Assembly: GCF_024580735.1 (NCBI RefSeq)
Contig: NZ_JANIJX010000010.1
Location: forward strand, 51,057 to 115,056
DNA: 64,000 bases
Direction of reading: 5' to 3'
DNA from: Brevibacterium moorei
Lineage (GTDB): Bacteria > Actinomycetota > Actinomycetes > Actinomycetales > Brevibacteriaceae
In this document: piece by piece, positions 1-8,282 of the stretch
Layout of the letters: each line of letters opens with the position of its first letter
Position numbering within the stretch: position 1 is the first letter of the stretch
Translations under genes and position numbers: made by a program
Notes under the pieces: model-generated
Databases searched by the model: none
Told to the model about the DNA's origin: nothing
Seen by the model: the letters and a program-made list of their open reading frames with translations, nothing else

Positions 1-447
1 GACAACTTCGTCATCTCCGCCCGGACCGACGCCCGCGCCGGTGAGGGCCTGGACGCAGCGATCGACCGCGCCAAGGCCTATGCGGCCGCCGGTGCGGACC
101 TGATCTTCCCCGAGGCCATGCGCGATCTGGGCGAGTTCGAGAAGATGGCGAACGCCCTGGACGTGCCGATCCTGGCCAATATGACCGAGTTCGGCAAGAG
201 CGATCTGTACACCACCGAACAGCTGGCGAATGCCGGCGTCAAGCTGGCCATCTACCCGGTGACCACGCTGCGCATCGCGATGGGCGCGATCAAGCGCGGC
301 CTGCAGACCATCCGGTCCGAGGGCACTCAGATCAACGTGGTCGACGGTATGCAGACTCGCGCGGATCTGTACGACACCATCGATTACGCGGCATATAACG
401 AATTCGACTCCCACGTCTTCAACTTCTCTCAGGAGGGACACAAGTGA
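1..447 (+). CDS. prpB: 2-methylisocitrate lyase, 5' truncated by window edge
   Basis: C-terminal half of a methylisocitrate lyase of the isocitrate lyase/PEP mutase superfamily, which splits 2-methylisocitrate into pyruvate and succinate in the methylcitrate cycle for propionyl-CoA. The reading frame is open from base 1 and starts inside the TIM barrel with the ARTDA metal/substrate-binding motif, followed by AAGADLIFPEA and LAIYPVTTLRIA, both typical of PrpB. The N-terminal half, with the KRCGH-type catalytic loop, lies outside the window. The stop overlaps the GTG start of prpC by four bases, so the two are translationally coupled. An AGGAGG at 430-435 inside this gene serves prpC. Confidence 0.93.
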   Translation, partial: DNFVISARTDARAGEGLDAAIDRAKAYAAAGADLIFPEAMRDLGEFEKMANALDVPILANMTEFGKSDLYTTEQLANAGVKLAIYPVTTLRIAMGAIKRGLQTIRSEGTQINVVDGMQTRADLYDTIDYAAYNEFDSHVFNFSQEGHK

Positions 448-1565
448 GCGAGGACATCAAGAAGGGCCTGGCCGGCGTCACCGTCGATTACACGGCCGTC
501 TCCAAGGTCGTCCAGGAAACCAACTCCCTGACCTACCGCGGCTACGCGGTACAGGACCTGGCGGCGAACTGCACGTTCGAAGAGGTCGCCTACCTGATCT
601 GGAACGGCGAGCTGCCGACCGCGGCCCAGCTGGCGGACTTCACGGCCCGTGAACGTGCACAGCGCGCCATCGCACCCGAGCTGGTCGATCTGATCCTGCA
701 GCTGCCCAAGGACTGCCACCCGATGCACGTCGTGCAGACGGCGGTGTCCTGGCTGGGCGCCTGGGATCCGGAAGCGGAATACGACGGTGAGGACGCCAAC
801 CGCGCCAAGGCCGAACGCCTCTACGCACAGCTGCCCACGATCGTCGCGATCGACCACCGCCGCCGTCACGGTCTGGACCCGGTGGCACCCACCGAGGACC
901 TGGGCTACGCCGCGAACTTCTTCAAGATGGTCTTCGACGAGGTTCCGGCCGACGAGGTCGTCAAGTGCTTCGACATCTCGATGATCCTGTACGCGGAGCA
1001 CTCCTTCAACGCTTCGACGTTCACCGCCCGCGTCATCACCTCGACGACCTCGGACATGTACTCCGCGGTCGCCGGTGCCGTCGGCGCCCTGAAGGGCCCG
1101 CTGCACGGTGGTGCGAACGAGGCCGTTATGGCGATGCTCGAAGAGGTCGGCACCGCCGACAAGGCCTCGGCCTGGATCGACAAGGCGCTGGCCAACAAGG
1201 AAAAGATCATGGGCTTCGGCCACCGCGTGTACAAGAACGGCGATTCGCGCGTTCCCACCATGCGCAAGGCTTTCGAGGAAATGGTCGCAGTCAAGGGAGC
1301 CAAGGAGCTGCTGGACCTCTACAACACCTTCGAAGAGGACTTCGTGGGCCGTAAGGGGATCTACCCGAACCTGGACTACCCCTCGGGCCCCGCGTACCAC
1401 CTGATGGGCTTCGACACGGATCAGTTCACCCCGATCTTCGTCATGAGCCGCATCACCGGCTGGACCGCGCACATCATGGAACAGCAGGCGTCCAACGCCC
1501 TGATCCGTCCGCTGGCCGCCTACAACGGCGTGCCCCAGCGGGATGTCCCGGCCGACCGCGGCTGA
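444..1565 (+). CDS. prpC: 2-methylcitrate synthase (citrate synthase family)
   Basis: Condenses propionyl-CoA with oxaloacetate to 2-methylcitrate. The 373-residue length fits the short bacterial type II citrate/methylcitrate synthases. Visible motifs are EHSFNASTFTARV, LHGGANEAVM with its active-site His at residue 221, and GFGHRVYKNGDSR with the second His at residue 260. The GTG start at 444 is supported by AGGAGG eight bases upstream and by the four-base overlap with prpB. The methylcitrate role rather than housekeeping citrate synthase is inferred mainly from the prpB partner. A strong hairpin follows, so prpBC probably ends here. Confidence 0.93.
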   Translation: MSEDIKKGLAGVTVDYTAVSKVVQETNSLTYRGYAVQDLAANCTFEEVAYLIWNGELPTAAQLADFTARERAQRAIAPELVDLILQLPKDCHPMHVVQTAVSWLGAWDPEAEYDGEDANRAKAERLYAQLPTIVAIDHRRRHGLDPVAPTEDLGYAANFFKMVFDEVPADEVVKCFDISMILYAEHSFNASTFTARVITSTTSDMYSAVAGAVGALKGPLHGGANEAVMAMLEEVGTADKASAWIDKALANKEKIMGFGHRVYKNGDSRVPTMRKAFEEMVAVKGAKELLDLYNTFEEDFVGRKGIYPNLDYPSGPAYHLMGFDTDQFTPIFVMSRITGWTAHIMEQQASNALIRPLAAYNGVPQRDVPADRG

Positions 1566-1578
1566 GTCCACCCGCACC

Positions 1579-1626
1579 GACCGGCCCCGCCGGCGCCCGC
1601 TGTTGCGGGTGCCGGCGGGGCCGGTG
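1579..1626 (+). terminator. Hairpin terminator after prpC
   Basis: A 20-bp stem (1581-1600 with 1605-1624, one G-T pair) and a four-base loop lie 15 bases after the prpC stop. There is no T run behind it, as is common for actinobacterial terminators. Confidence 0.75.
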
Positions 1627-1725
1627 CCATTCACCCCGGTTCACCGGCGCGGCGGGCGCAGGCCCGCCCGGACCTGTGCCCGGCCTCGGCCCGATCACGC
1701 ATCCGACCAGACAGGAGATCTCCAT

Positions 1726-2508
1726 ATGAGCAGCCCGTACCGTCCCACCGACCTGCCCGGCTTCGGTTTCGACATTGTTGCCGGGGTCGCGACCCTGACG
1801 ATCGACCGCACCGATAAGCGCAATGCGCTCTCGCGCCCCATGTGGCGCGCCCTGCCGGAGATCGTGGCCGGGGTGGACGCCGACGATTCGATCGCGGCGC
1901 TCATCATCACGGGGGCCGGCGGGCACTTCTCCGCGGGGTCCGATATCGCCGACCTGAACGTCCCGCTGGCGGACTTCTGGGAGCTCAACTCCGCCGCCGA
2001 GGCCGCACTGGCCGCAGCGCGCACCCCCACTCTGGCCGCCATCGAGGGAAATTGCGTGGGCGGGGGCACGGAACTGGCGGCTGCCTGCGATATCCGCATC
2101 GCAGCGCCAGGGTCGATCTTCGGGGTGACTGCGGCGAAGCTTGGCCTGGTCTACCCGCCAGGGCCCACTCGGTCCCTGGCCCGGGTGCTGGGGGAGTCCT
2201 GGGCGCGCTATCTGCTGCTCAGCGCCAAGATCGTCGACTTCGACACGATGGACCGGCTGGGCTTCTTCCACGAGACCGCGGCCGATCCGCTGCAGGCGGC
2301 CGGGAAGCTGGCGGAGCGGATCGCCGGACTGTCCAGCCTGAGCCAGACCGGTGCCAAGGCCATCCTGGCGGGGGAGCTCGACGAGGTGGACGCGCCGCCG
2401 GCCTGGCTCGACGCCGCCTACCGGACGGAGATCGAACAGGGCCAGGCGGCCTTCTTCGCCAAAGAACGCCCCGACTTCTCATTCCGCCGCAGCCACTGGC
2501 AGGGGTGA
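1726..2508 (+). CDS. Enoyl-CoA hydratase/isomerase (crotonase) family protein
   Basis: A 260-residue single-domain crotonase. The oxyanion-hole segments are visible as GGHFSAGSDIADL and GNCVGGGTELAAACD. The first catalytic glutamate of classical hydratases is present in GGGTELA, but the second, normally in a PE.KLGL segment, is replaced (TAAKLGLVYPPGP). A function other than simple 2-enoyl-CoA hydration is therefore possible, such as isomerase, hydrolase or decarboxylase. ATG 1726 was chosen over the upstream frame extension because AGGAGA at 1713-1718 precedes it and the extension runs through the prpC terminator. The substrate is unknown. It follows prpBC but is separated by the hairpin. 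Confidence 0.85.
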   Translation: MSSPYRPTDLPGFGFDIVAGVATLTIDRTDKRNALSRPMWRALPEIVAGVDADDSIAALIITGAGGHFSAGSDIADLNVPLADFWELNSAAEAALAAARTPTLAAIEGNCVGGGTELAAACDIRIAAPGSIFGVTAAKLGLVYPPGPTRSLARVLGESWARYLLLSAKIVDFDTMDRLGFFHETAADPLQAAGKLAERIAGLSSLSQTGAKAILAGELDEVDAPPAWLDAAYRTEIEQGQAAFFAKERPDFSFRRSHWQG

Positions 2509-2517
2509 GGGTGGGCC

Positions 2518-2530
2518 TATCCTGATGGTG
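2518..2530 (+). promoter_or_regulatory. Leaderless-type -10 for the RCC1-like gene
   Basis: TATCCT at 2518-2523 is followed by six bases and GTG 2530. No Shine-Dalgarno sequence lies in front of the start. Confidence 0.45.
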
Positions 2531-3435
2531 TGAGTGCGAGGAGCCGCGGTGCCACGGCCACATTGGCCACACTTGCCGCCGGGCGACGGCATTCGGTTGC
2601 CGTGCGCGGTGAGGGTACGGTGGTCGCCGTCGGTGACAACCGGGCCGGGGAATGCGCGGTCGATCAGTGGACCGACATCGTCTCCGTCGCCGTGGGCAAT
2701 GTTCACACCGCTGTGAACACGGGAAAGGCACACACCATCGGTCTGCGCGCCGACGGCACGGTGTTGGCAACCGGTTGGAACGGCGACGGTCAGTGCGATG
2801 TCGCGCATTGGCGAGGCGTGCAGCAGGTGGCTGCGGGTTGGCGCCACACCCTGGGCGTCCTCGCCGACGGCACCGTCCTCGCGACCGGGCGAACCGCCGA
2901 AGGGGCCTGCGAGGTGAACGGCTGGCGGGACATCGTCGCGGTGTCGTGCGGCGACTGGCATTCGATCGGCCTGCGTTCGGATGGTGGAGCTGTAGCCGTC
3001 GGCAACAACCGCAGAGGACAGTGTGCGGTGGCGGGCTGGAAGGATCTCATCGCAGTCGCTGCTGGGTATATGCACTCCGTCGGGCTCGACCGTGCTGGTC
3101 GGGTCGATGCAGTCGGAGACGCCTCGGCGACAGAGGGGGTTCAGCTGTGGCGGGAAATCGTGTCCGTCGCTGCCGGGAGCTACCACACTGAGGGGTTGTG
3201 CGCCTCGGGAAGGGTGGTGGCCGTCGGCGACAACGCTCGGGGGCAATGTGATGTCGGAGGCTGGGAGGACATTGTCGCCGTCGCGGCCGGGTCAACTCAT
3301 ACCCTGGGCCTGCGGTCCGACGGCACGGTAGTGTGTGCGGGAAGCAGTGAGAACGGCAGAGGCGACATTGCCGGCTGGTCTGGGATCCGAGGCACCGGTG
3401 GCAGCGCCACTTCTATGGAGGGGGCCGATGGCTGA
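2530..3435 (+). CDS. RCC1-like seven-repeat beta-propeller protein
   Basis: A 301-residue protein built almost entirely of about seven imperfect 38-45 residue repeats with the pattern AAG..HT.GLR.DGTV.A.G.N..GQC.V..W.DI. This is the signature of the RCC1/ATS1 (BLIP-II-like) propeller, and seven units would close a canonical ring. No signal peptide or membrane segment is seen, so it is probably cytoplasmic. The first repeat carries a short duplication around NVHTAVNTGKAHT. Bacterial members mostly act as protein-interaction scaffolds, and the partner here is unknown. Its last eight bases overlap the start of the DUF5655 gene, which is good evidence of co-expression. Confidence 0.8.
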   Translation: MSARSRGATATLATLAAGRRHSVAVRGEGTVVAVGDNRAGECAVDQWTDIVSVAVGNVHTAVNTGKAHTIGLRADGTVLATGWNGDGQCDVAHWRGVQQVAAGWRHTLGVLADGTVLATGRTAEGACEVNGWRDIVAVSCGDWHSIGLRSDGGAVAVGNNRRGQCAVAGWKDLIAVAAGYMHSVGLDRAGRVDAVGDASATEGVQLWREIVSVAAGSYHTEGLCASGRVVAVGDNARGQCDVGGWEDIVAVAAGSTHTLGLRSDGTVVCAGSSENGRGDIAGWSGIRGTGGSATSMEGADG

Positions 3436-3799
3436 GGGCTCGAACAAGATGATCGGCGAGTTCGGCGAGATGCCGCGGACCCAGGGGTTCGCTGCGGCCA
3501 TTGAGGAGTACACCAAGTCATTGGGCGGCGTGGAGAGCGAACTCAAGGCACAACTGAGTTTCTCTGTGAAGCGGAAATTCCTATGGCTGTGGGCCTACCA
3601 GCAAACAGCGGACGGGACTCTGTACCTCAATGTGACACTGGACCGGAAGAAGGACGACCCGCACTTCCACGACGTCACCCAGGTCTCCAAGAACAGGTGG
3701 AACCACCATGTGGTCGTGAAGTCGGAGGAGTCCGCGACCAGCGATTGGCTCCGCTCCCTGATCGAAGACGGCCACGAGTTCGGCGCGAAATCCTCCTAG
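3428..3799 (+). CDS. DUF5655-domain protein
   Basis: A 123-residue protein. Residues about 25-118 resemble the DUF5655 fold: an aromatic-rich strand pair (KFLWLWAYQQ, LYLNVTLDRKK), an FHDVTQVSKNRW segment and a final HHVVVKSEES followed by a helix. The domain is often found at the end of restriction or predicted transport proteins, but its activity is not known. ATG 3428 lies inside the end of the RCC1-like gene, with GGAGGGG at 3417-3424 as ribosome site. No transmembrane segment. The tight coupling to a propeller protein suggests the two proteins act together. Confidence 0.7.
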   Translation: MAEGSNKMIGEFGEMPRTQGFAAAIEEYTKSLGGVESELKAQLSFSVKRKFLWLWAYQQTADGTLYLNVTLDRKKDDPHFHDVTQVSKNRWNHHVVVKSEESATSDWLRSLIEDGHEFGAKSS

Positions 3800-3869
3800 T
3801 CGCCGCCGGCGGCATCACTTGTCGGCGGTATTCGCGAATCGGATGTGTCCTCAGGCCGAGTGCCCGCCT

Positions 3870-3947
3870 TTCGGTGGTACCACTTGCGTTCGGTGGCACT
3901 AGATGCGCGCGCATACCCTGCCACCCAGCGCATCTGCTGCCACCGAA
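3870..3947. repeat. Inverted repeat with a third direct copy of TTCGGTGGYAC
   Basis: Arms 3889-3908 and 3928-3947 pair over 20 bases with two mismatches around a 19-base loop. The element TTCGGTGGCAC at the foot of the left arm is also present as TTCGGTGGTAC at 3870-3880, in a direct copy 19 bases upstream. It lies between the DUF5655 and DUF222/HNH genes and has no T run. Confidence 0.6.
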
Positions 3948-4168
3948 ACAGACAACCATTACTCGGCAAACATCGGAAACCAGTTTCGAATAAACCCTTC
4001 CCTTCATGAGTGACACACGCTACACTTGAAGTAGGTCAGGAAACCCGAATCGGACAGTGCAGTCCCGTCAGGTTTTATGGCTTGTCTTCCCCGACACCAC
4101 AAGCACAGGCGTGCTTTGAAACAGCCAGTCCAGGTTCCAAACCGGCGCGGATGAGGAGGGAAGAGAAC
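3948..4168 (+). other. AT-richer leader before the DUF222/HNH gene
   Basis: Between the hairpin and ATG 4169 the sequence is clearly less GC-rich than its surroundings. It holds a possible -10 (TACACT, 4021-4026) and a good ribosome site, GAGGAGGG at 4153-4160. No separate gene is recognisable. Confidence 0.4.
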
Positions 4169-5956
4169 ATGACCATTGATTCCACCCTCCCGCGCGCTGG
4201 TTCCCCCGATGATGACAAGAACCCCGAGGCCTTCGCCCGCCCGGCAGACCCCTTGCTGACCCCCGACGATTGGGAGCGTCTACAGGAGATCGCTCCGGAA
4301 CTCGCTGTTGCGGCCGAGGCCCTCACTGGTCTGGGTGCCGGTGTGGGTACGGATCCCAGCCTTGACGCTTCCGACCTGCTCCTGGTGCTCAAGGGAATCG
4401 AACACCTGTCCCGCGTGACCACCTCGACCGAGGCTGTTGTTCTGGCGCGTGCCGAATACGAGGTGCCCACTGTTGATTATGGTGCGAAGACTCTTCCGGC
4501 TCTGTTGACTCGCCTATTGAGGATTGATGGGGCGGCCGCGAGGCGGCGGGTGCGGTTCGCGCACGCGATCGGTGCCGGCCGGTCTTTCACGGGTGCCCGT
4601 CTGGAACCGGCCTACCCCCATGTTGCCCACGCGTTGGCTGGTGGGGGTGTGTCGGTGGATCAGGCGCAGGCGGTGATCCGGGAGATCGAGAAGATCCCCC
4701 GCCAGGTCCGGCATGTTCATCACGCCACAGCGGAGAGACTGTTGGTTCAGACGGTGCCGAGTGTTGATGTGGACCAGGTTCGTGTGTTGGGTTCTCGGAT
4801 TCGGGACTACCTGGATCCTGATGGACGTTTCGCGGAGGTTCCGCCGTTGGTTGATGAGTTTCATGTGACGGTGACTCCGCGGAGGAATGGTGCGTGGAAT
4901 CTGACGGGGTTGTTGGATCCGGTGACGGGTGGGAAGTTGCATGGCTTGTTGACCAACCGGCAGGAGCCTGGACAGGACACGACTGAAGTGAACTCCGGGG
5001 AGGCTCAGCGAGTCGGCACCGGTGTGCCCGACGGTGCGGAATCCGTGACAGCTGATGTGCCGCCCGGTGACCTGCCACCTCAGGACCTGCCGGCTAGCGC
5101 GGTGACGGTTGATGGCCGGCCCACGACGAAAGCGAATCATCCGTTTGGGTATCGGGAGCGGCCCGATGGGGCACGTCGGCATGACATGTTCGCCACGTTG
5201 ATTGATCGGGCTGCGGGTTCGGGTCCGCAGGGTGCGGGGATGGCCCTGGTGGTCACGGCGACTGCTGAAGAGTATGCGCAGGGGAAGGCGGAGGTTGAAT
5301 CCACTGCCGGTCCCATCGGGTTGCAGGATCTGGAGTCCTTGTCTCCGGGTGCGCTTGTGTATTTCCAGGCCCACCAGCCGGGTACCCGGGAAGTCACCGT
5401 GCACAGTGCTAGTCGGTTTGCTACGCGGCGGCAGGTTGAGTTGATTGCTGCTCGTGATCGGGGGTGTACGTTCCCGGGGTGTGATATGCCGGTGGGGTGG
5501 TGTGATGCCCACCATATGATCCCCTGGTCCACTGGTGGACCCACGACGGTATCGAATCTGACCTTGGCGTGCCGGTTCCATCACACGTGGCATGACCAGC
5601 ATGGGTGGAGGGCCGAGTTGATTGGTGGTTTGCCGGCGTGGATTCCACCCAGACACGTCGATATCGAGCAGCGGCCCCTATTCCATTCCCGGTTCGCGGC
5701 TGCTCTGGTGGATGTGAGTGCTGCGGGGAGCGCTGCGGGTTTGCCGCCGGTGTGGGTGCCGGAGGATTTCTCCCCACCGGACTGGAACGCAGAATCGGAC
5801 CCACCCGATCCACCAGACCCGCCGAACTCCTTAGGACTGTCCAGTACTGCGAGCAAAGACCCTGCGGGTTCTGGCGGCATGCCGTGGGGCACTCATGGGT
5901 CCTACGCAACGGATGCAGGCACCGACCCTGACGACACCGACGTCCCACCCTTCTGA
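4169..5956 (+). CDS. DUF222 and HNH endonuclease-domain protein (13E12 repeat family)
   Basis: A 595-residue protein. Residues about 60-330 form the DUF222 region (ALLTRLLRIDGAAARRRVR, SVDQAQAVIREIEKIP) and residues about 430-475 an HNH nuclease finger with CTFPGCD, WCDAHHMIPW, NLTLACRFHH. This domain pair is the actinobacterial 13E12 family, present in many divergent copies per genome and thought to be a mobile or homing-like nuclease, though activity is unproven. ATG 4169 follows GAGGAGGG. The middle third (about 4480-5560) uses many T-ending codons, unlike the C/G-ending codons of both flanks and of neighbouring genes, which suggests transfer or recombination. The C-terminus is a Pro/Asp-rich tail. 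Confidence 0.88.
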   Translation: MTIDSTLPRAGSPDDDKNPEAFARPADPLLTPDDWERLQEIAPELAVAAEALTGLGAGVGTDPSLDASDLLLVLKGIEHLSRVTTSTEAVVLARAEYEVPTVDYGAKTLPALLTRLLRIDGAAARRRVRFAHAIGAGRSFTGARLEPAYPHVAHALAGGGVSVDQAQAVIREIEKIPRQVRHVHHATAERLLVQTVPSVDVDQVRVLGSRIRDYLDPDGRFAEVPPLVDEFHVTVTPRRNGAWNLTGLLDPVTGGKLHGLLTNRQEPGQDTTEVNSGEAQRVGTGVPDGAESVTADVPPGDLPPQDLPASAVTVDGRPTTKANHPFGYRERPDGARRHDMFATLIDRAAGSGPQGAGMALVVTATAEEYAQGKAEVESTAGPIGLQDLESLSPGALVYFQAHQPGTREVTVHSASRFATRRQVELIAARDRGCTFPGCDMPVGWCDAHHMIPWSTGGPTTVSNLTLACRFHHTWHDQHGWRAELIGGLPAWIPPRHVDIEQRPLFHSRFAAALVDVSAAGSAAGLPPVWVPEDFSPPDWNAESDPPDPPDPPNSLGLSSTASKDPAGSGGMPWGTHGSYATDAGTDPDDTDVPPF

Positions 5957-6079
5957 ACCACGGCGAGCCACTGCGCCCACATACGGAGTCGCAGGGCCGC
6001 AGGCATTCCATTCCTGCGATATCGGAGTACCGTGTATGGCGTCCGTCACTCAATGTCGAGTCGAGGGGAGGCGACCTCT

Positions 6080-7258
6080 GTGGTCGCACGACGGAACCAA
6101 AGTACAGACGAACACAAATGGACCGGACAATTCGCAAAGGCCTCGACCCTGTCGGCCGTCGGTCTGCTGGCGCTGTCGGCACTGACCATATCCGGCCTCG
6201 GCCCACCGGCGAACGCGGCGCCGGCCGATTCCGAAGATCAAGCAGCCTCCGAAGACATGGTAGGGCCTGAAGACCAAGCCGGAGCCTCGGCCACGGCGCC
6301 GGGCACTGCGTCCGTGCCGCTGGCCGGCACCTTCACCTATCATGCCGACGGCAACGCCGACGGGGCCATCATCCATGGGGCGATCCATTCCGTGTCCCGG
6401 ATCCCAGGCGGCACGGCGGTGTACTTCTCGGTCGGCGGTCCCGGCGTGACAGCGGGCGCGGTCGATCGCCGACCGGGTCTGGGCGAGGACTACAACATCA
6501 CCGCCTTCAGATCCGTCGCGATCATCGACGGCGCCGGGCTCAAGCGTTATCAGCCGCTGGCCATGGGCAAGAACACCTGCGCCTGTTCCGACCAGAGCGA
6601 TCTGTCGAGCTACGACGGCACCGCCGTGCCCCTGGTCGGCTACGCCGTGTTGCCCAGCCTGCCGCCGGACGTGAAGACGGTGACCGTCGAGTTCGGCTTC
6701 GGCAACCTGATCACGGGGGTGCCCGTCGATACCGCACCGCCGACCCCTGCGGTCGACGCAGGCATCGTGCCCCTGGGTCATGGCTGGCCCCGCCTGCCGG
6801 ACCAACAACAGCTGGCCAAGGCCGATTCGCGCAAGTACACCCGGGATCTGGTGCGCAACAGTCGCAACGGGGCGCAGACCGAACACGAACGCAGCGGCTC
6901 GACCCGGTTGGACCTGAACTCCGACGTGCTCTTCGACACCGACAAGGCCACGCTGCGCCCCGATGCAAAGGCGACGGTGGCCGATGTGGCCAAGCGGCTG
7001 GCGGACAAAGGCACTGGAACGGTGCAGGTCACCGGCTACACGGACGATCGGGGCAGTGACTCGCACAACCTGAAACTGTCCAAGGATAGGGCGGACTCCG
7101 TCGTCAAAGCGCTGCGGGCCCAGGTACACAAGGCCGGTCTGACGTTCAAGACCGCGGGGTCGGGGGAGAAACACCCCGTGGCCTCCAATGACACGGAGCA
7201 GGGCCGGCAGCAGAACCGGCGGGTTGCCGTCGAGTTCTCCTCGGAAGGAGGATCGTGA
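6080..7258 (+). CDS. Exported OmpA-family protein with a CxC domain
   Basis: A 392-residue protein with a signal peptide (hydrophobic STLSAVGLLALSALTISGLG, then an AxA-type site near residue 47). A middle beta-rich domain contains a CACS motif with cysteines at about 167 and 169. From about residue 277 there is an OmpA C-terminal peptidoglycan-binding domain (LNSDVLFDTDKATLRPDA, VTGYTDDRGSD, NRRVAVEF). GTG 6080 is preferred because GGGGAGG at 6065-6071 precedes it; GTG 6032 and ATG 6053 are in-frame alternatives. The stop overlaps the ATG of the next gene, a lipoprotein that repeats the CxC domain. Probably a cell-wall-anchored protein, partner unknown. Confidence 0.82.
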   Translation: MVARRNQSTDEHKWTGQFAKASTLSAVGLLALSALTISGLGPPANAAPADSEDQAASEDMVGPEDQAGASATAPGTASVPLAGTFTYHADGNADGAIIHGAIHSVSRIPGGTAVYFSVGGPGVTAGAVDRRPGLGEDYNITAFRSVAIIDGAGLKRYQPLAMGKNTCACSDQSDLSSYDGTAVPLVGYAVLPSLPPDVKTVTVEFGFGNLITGVPVDTAPPTPAVDAGIVPLGHGWPRLPDQQQLAKADSRKYTRDLVRNSRNGAQTEHERSGSTRLDLNSDVLFDTDKATLRPDAKATVADVAKRLADKGTGTVQVTGYTDDRGSDSHNLKLSKDRADSVVKALRAQVHKAGLTFKTAGSGEKHPVASNDTEQGRQQNRRVAVEFSSEGGS

Positions 7259-7929
7259 TGTTCGAATCCGGTAGGCCGAGGTCCCGGCTCGGGCGGGTGG
7301 TCCCGGTGCTGATCGCGCTGGGGGCCGCGGCGGTGCTCGGCGCTTGCAGTGGTGGCGCGACGCCGGGCGGTGATGGCGCCGGGTCCCACGGCGCACCCGG
7401 CGGTGCCGGGTCCGGTGCGACTTCGCCAGGGGCACCGGGCGCCGCGGGGACCCTGCCCGCAGAGCAGGCCGCACAGCAGATCATGGGTTCGCAGGAGGAA
7501 ACCGATTCGGCAGGTCTGGGCGCGGGCACCCTGGATGCTGCAAGCGGCCCGGTCAAGGTGGGAGCCGAGGCGGTGAGTGTACAGACGGATGCGCAGGAGA
7601 CCCGCGTGACCTGGCGCTTGAAGAACCTGGCCCACGGCACGGTGGACACCGGGTCCTTCCAGCTGGCCAGACCGCCTCTGATGGACACCCGGGCCCTGGG
7701 CCTGGCCGATGCCGGCGGCGGACGGGTCTACCACCCGTACACATATGTGCCGGTGAATTCGATCGGTGGGGAAGACACCGCCTGCGTGTGCAGCGAACTC
7801 CCCGAGCGGACGAACGACTCGGGGCAACTGCTCTACGCAGAACTGCCGCCGCTGCCCGAATCCGTGCACACGGTCACGCTCACACTGCCGGGCTTTGCCT
7901 CTGTCAAGAATGTGCCGGTGCATCGCTGA
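7258..7929 (+). CDS. Lipoprotein, paralogue of the upstream CxC domain
   Basis: A 223-residue protein with a lipoprotein signal: RRxxR-rich start, hydrophobic core and lipobox VLGAC, followed by a Gly/Ala/Ser-rich spacer. The folded part (about residues 85-223) parallels the middle domain of the OmpA-family protein. Both have a Tyr/Pro segment, then CACS or CVCS (here Cys 176 and 178), then LPPLP.SV.TVT.....F and a final VPV. ATG 7258 overlaps the preceding stop by one base (TGATG) and has GGAGGAT just upstream. It looks like a two-gene envelope operon in which one product sits in the membrane and the other on peptidoglycan. Function unknown. Confidence 0.8.
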   Translation: MFESGRPRSRLGRVVPVLIALGAAAVLGACSGGATPGGDGAGSHGAPGGAGSGATSPGAPGAAGTLPAEQAAQQIMGSQEETDSAGLGAGTLDAASGPVKVGAEAVSVQTDAQETRVTWRLKNLAHGTVDTGSFQLARPPLMDTRALGLADAGGGRVYHPYTYVPVNSIGGEDTACVCSELPERTNDSGQLLYAELPPLPESVHTVTLTLPGFASVKNVPVHR

Positions 7930-8282
7930 GACGGCCGGACGAATGAATGAAAAGCGATTATCCGGCGTTACCGAGTTGAATATAAGGGTATTGTTGCATT
8001 GTTGAACAAAGGTTTCATACGCATATTGAATAGAGGGTAGACGCTCTGCGTATAGTGTCTTTCGGCAATGTCCGAACCATCGACAGGCAAGGACTACCGA
8101 ACCTCCTTATAGGTGCCCCGTCCCTAGGTTTGGCGGGCCTTGGCAAGGTCGGACTCTCCTCGTTCAGCCTTGCCTTGCGAGTGGGAGATCACCGGAGAAG
8201 ATCAGTGAATCGGGAATTGAATCGCTCAATTCTTTGCTATGCTCAATGTAACGATCAAGGGAAACCGAAAAAGGAGATCACA
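7930..8282 (+). promoter_or_regulatory. 353-base region upstream of dps
   Basis: No gene is recognisable. The first 120 bases are unusually AT-rich for this chromosome and include a possible -10, TATAGT near 8054. A second candidate promoter lies close to dps: TTGAAT at 8217-8222 and TATGCT at 8238-8243, with a 15-base spacer. Between them is the palindrome CCTTGGCAAGG (about 8139-8149). The length and the two candidate promoters suggest regulated expression of dps, as expected for a stress or iron-responsive gene. Confidence 0.45.

Noticed and set aside
1543..1725. Upstream extension of the first crotonase gene
   Set aside because: It would be translated through the prpC terminator and reads as Arg/Pro-rich noise; ATG 1726 has AGGAGA.
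8100..8200. IdeR/DtxR-like iron box before dps
   Set aside because: Only loose similarity (CTAGGTTTGG...CCTTGG); too many mismatches to the known 19-bp box.
8055..8282. Upstream extension of the dps frame
   Set aside because: It crosses candidate promoters and has no resemblance to ferritin-like N-termini; ATG 8283 has a good ribosome site.
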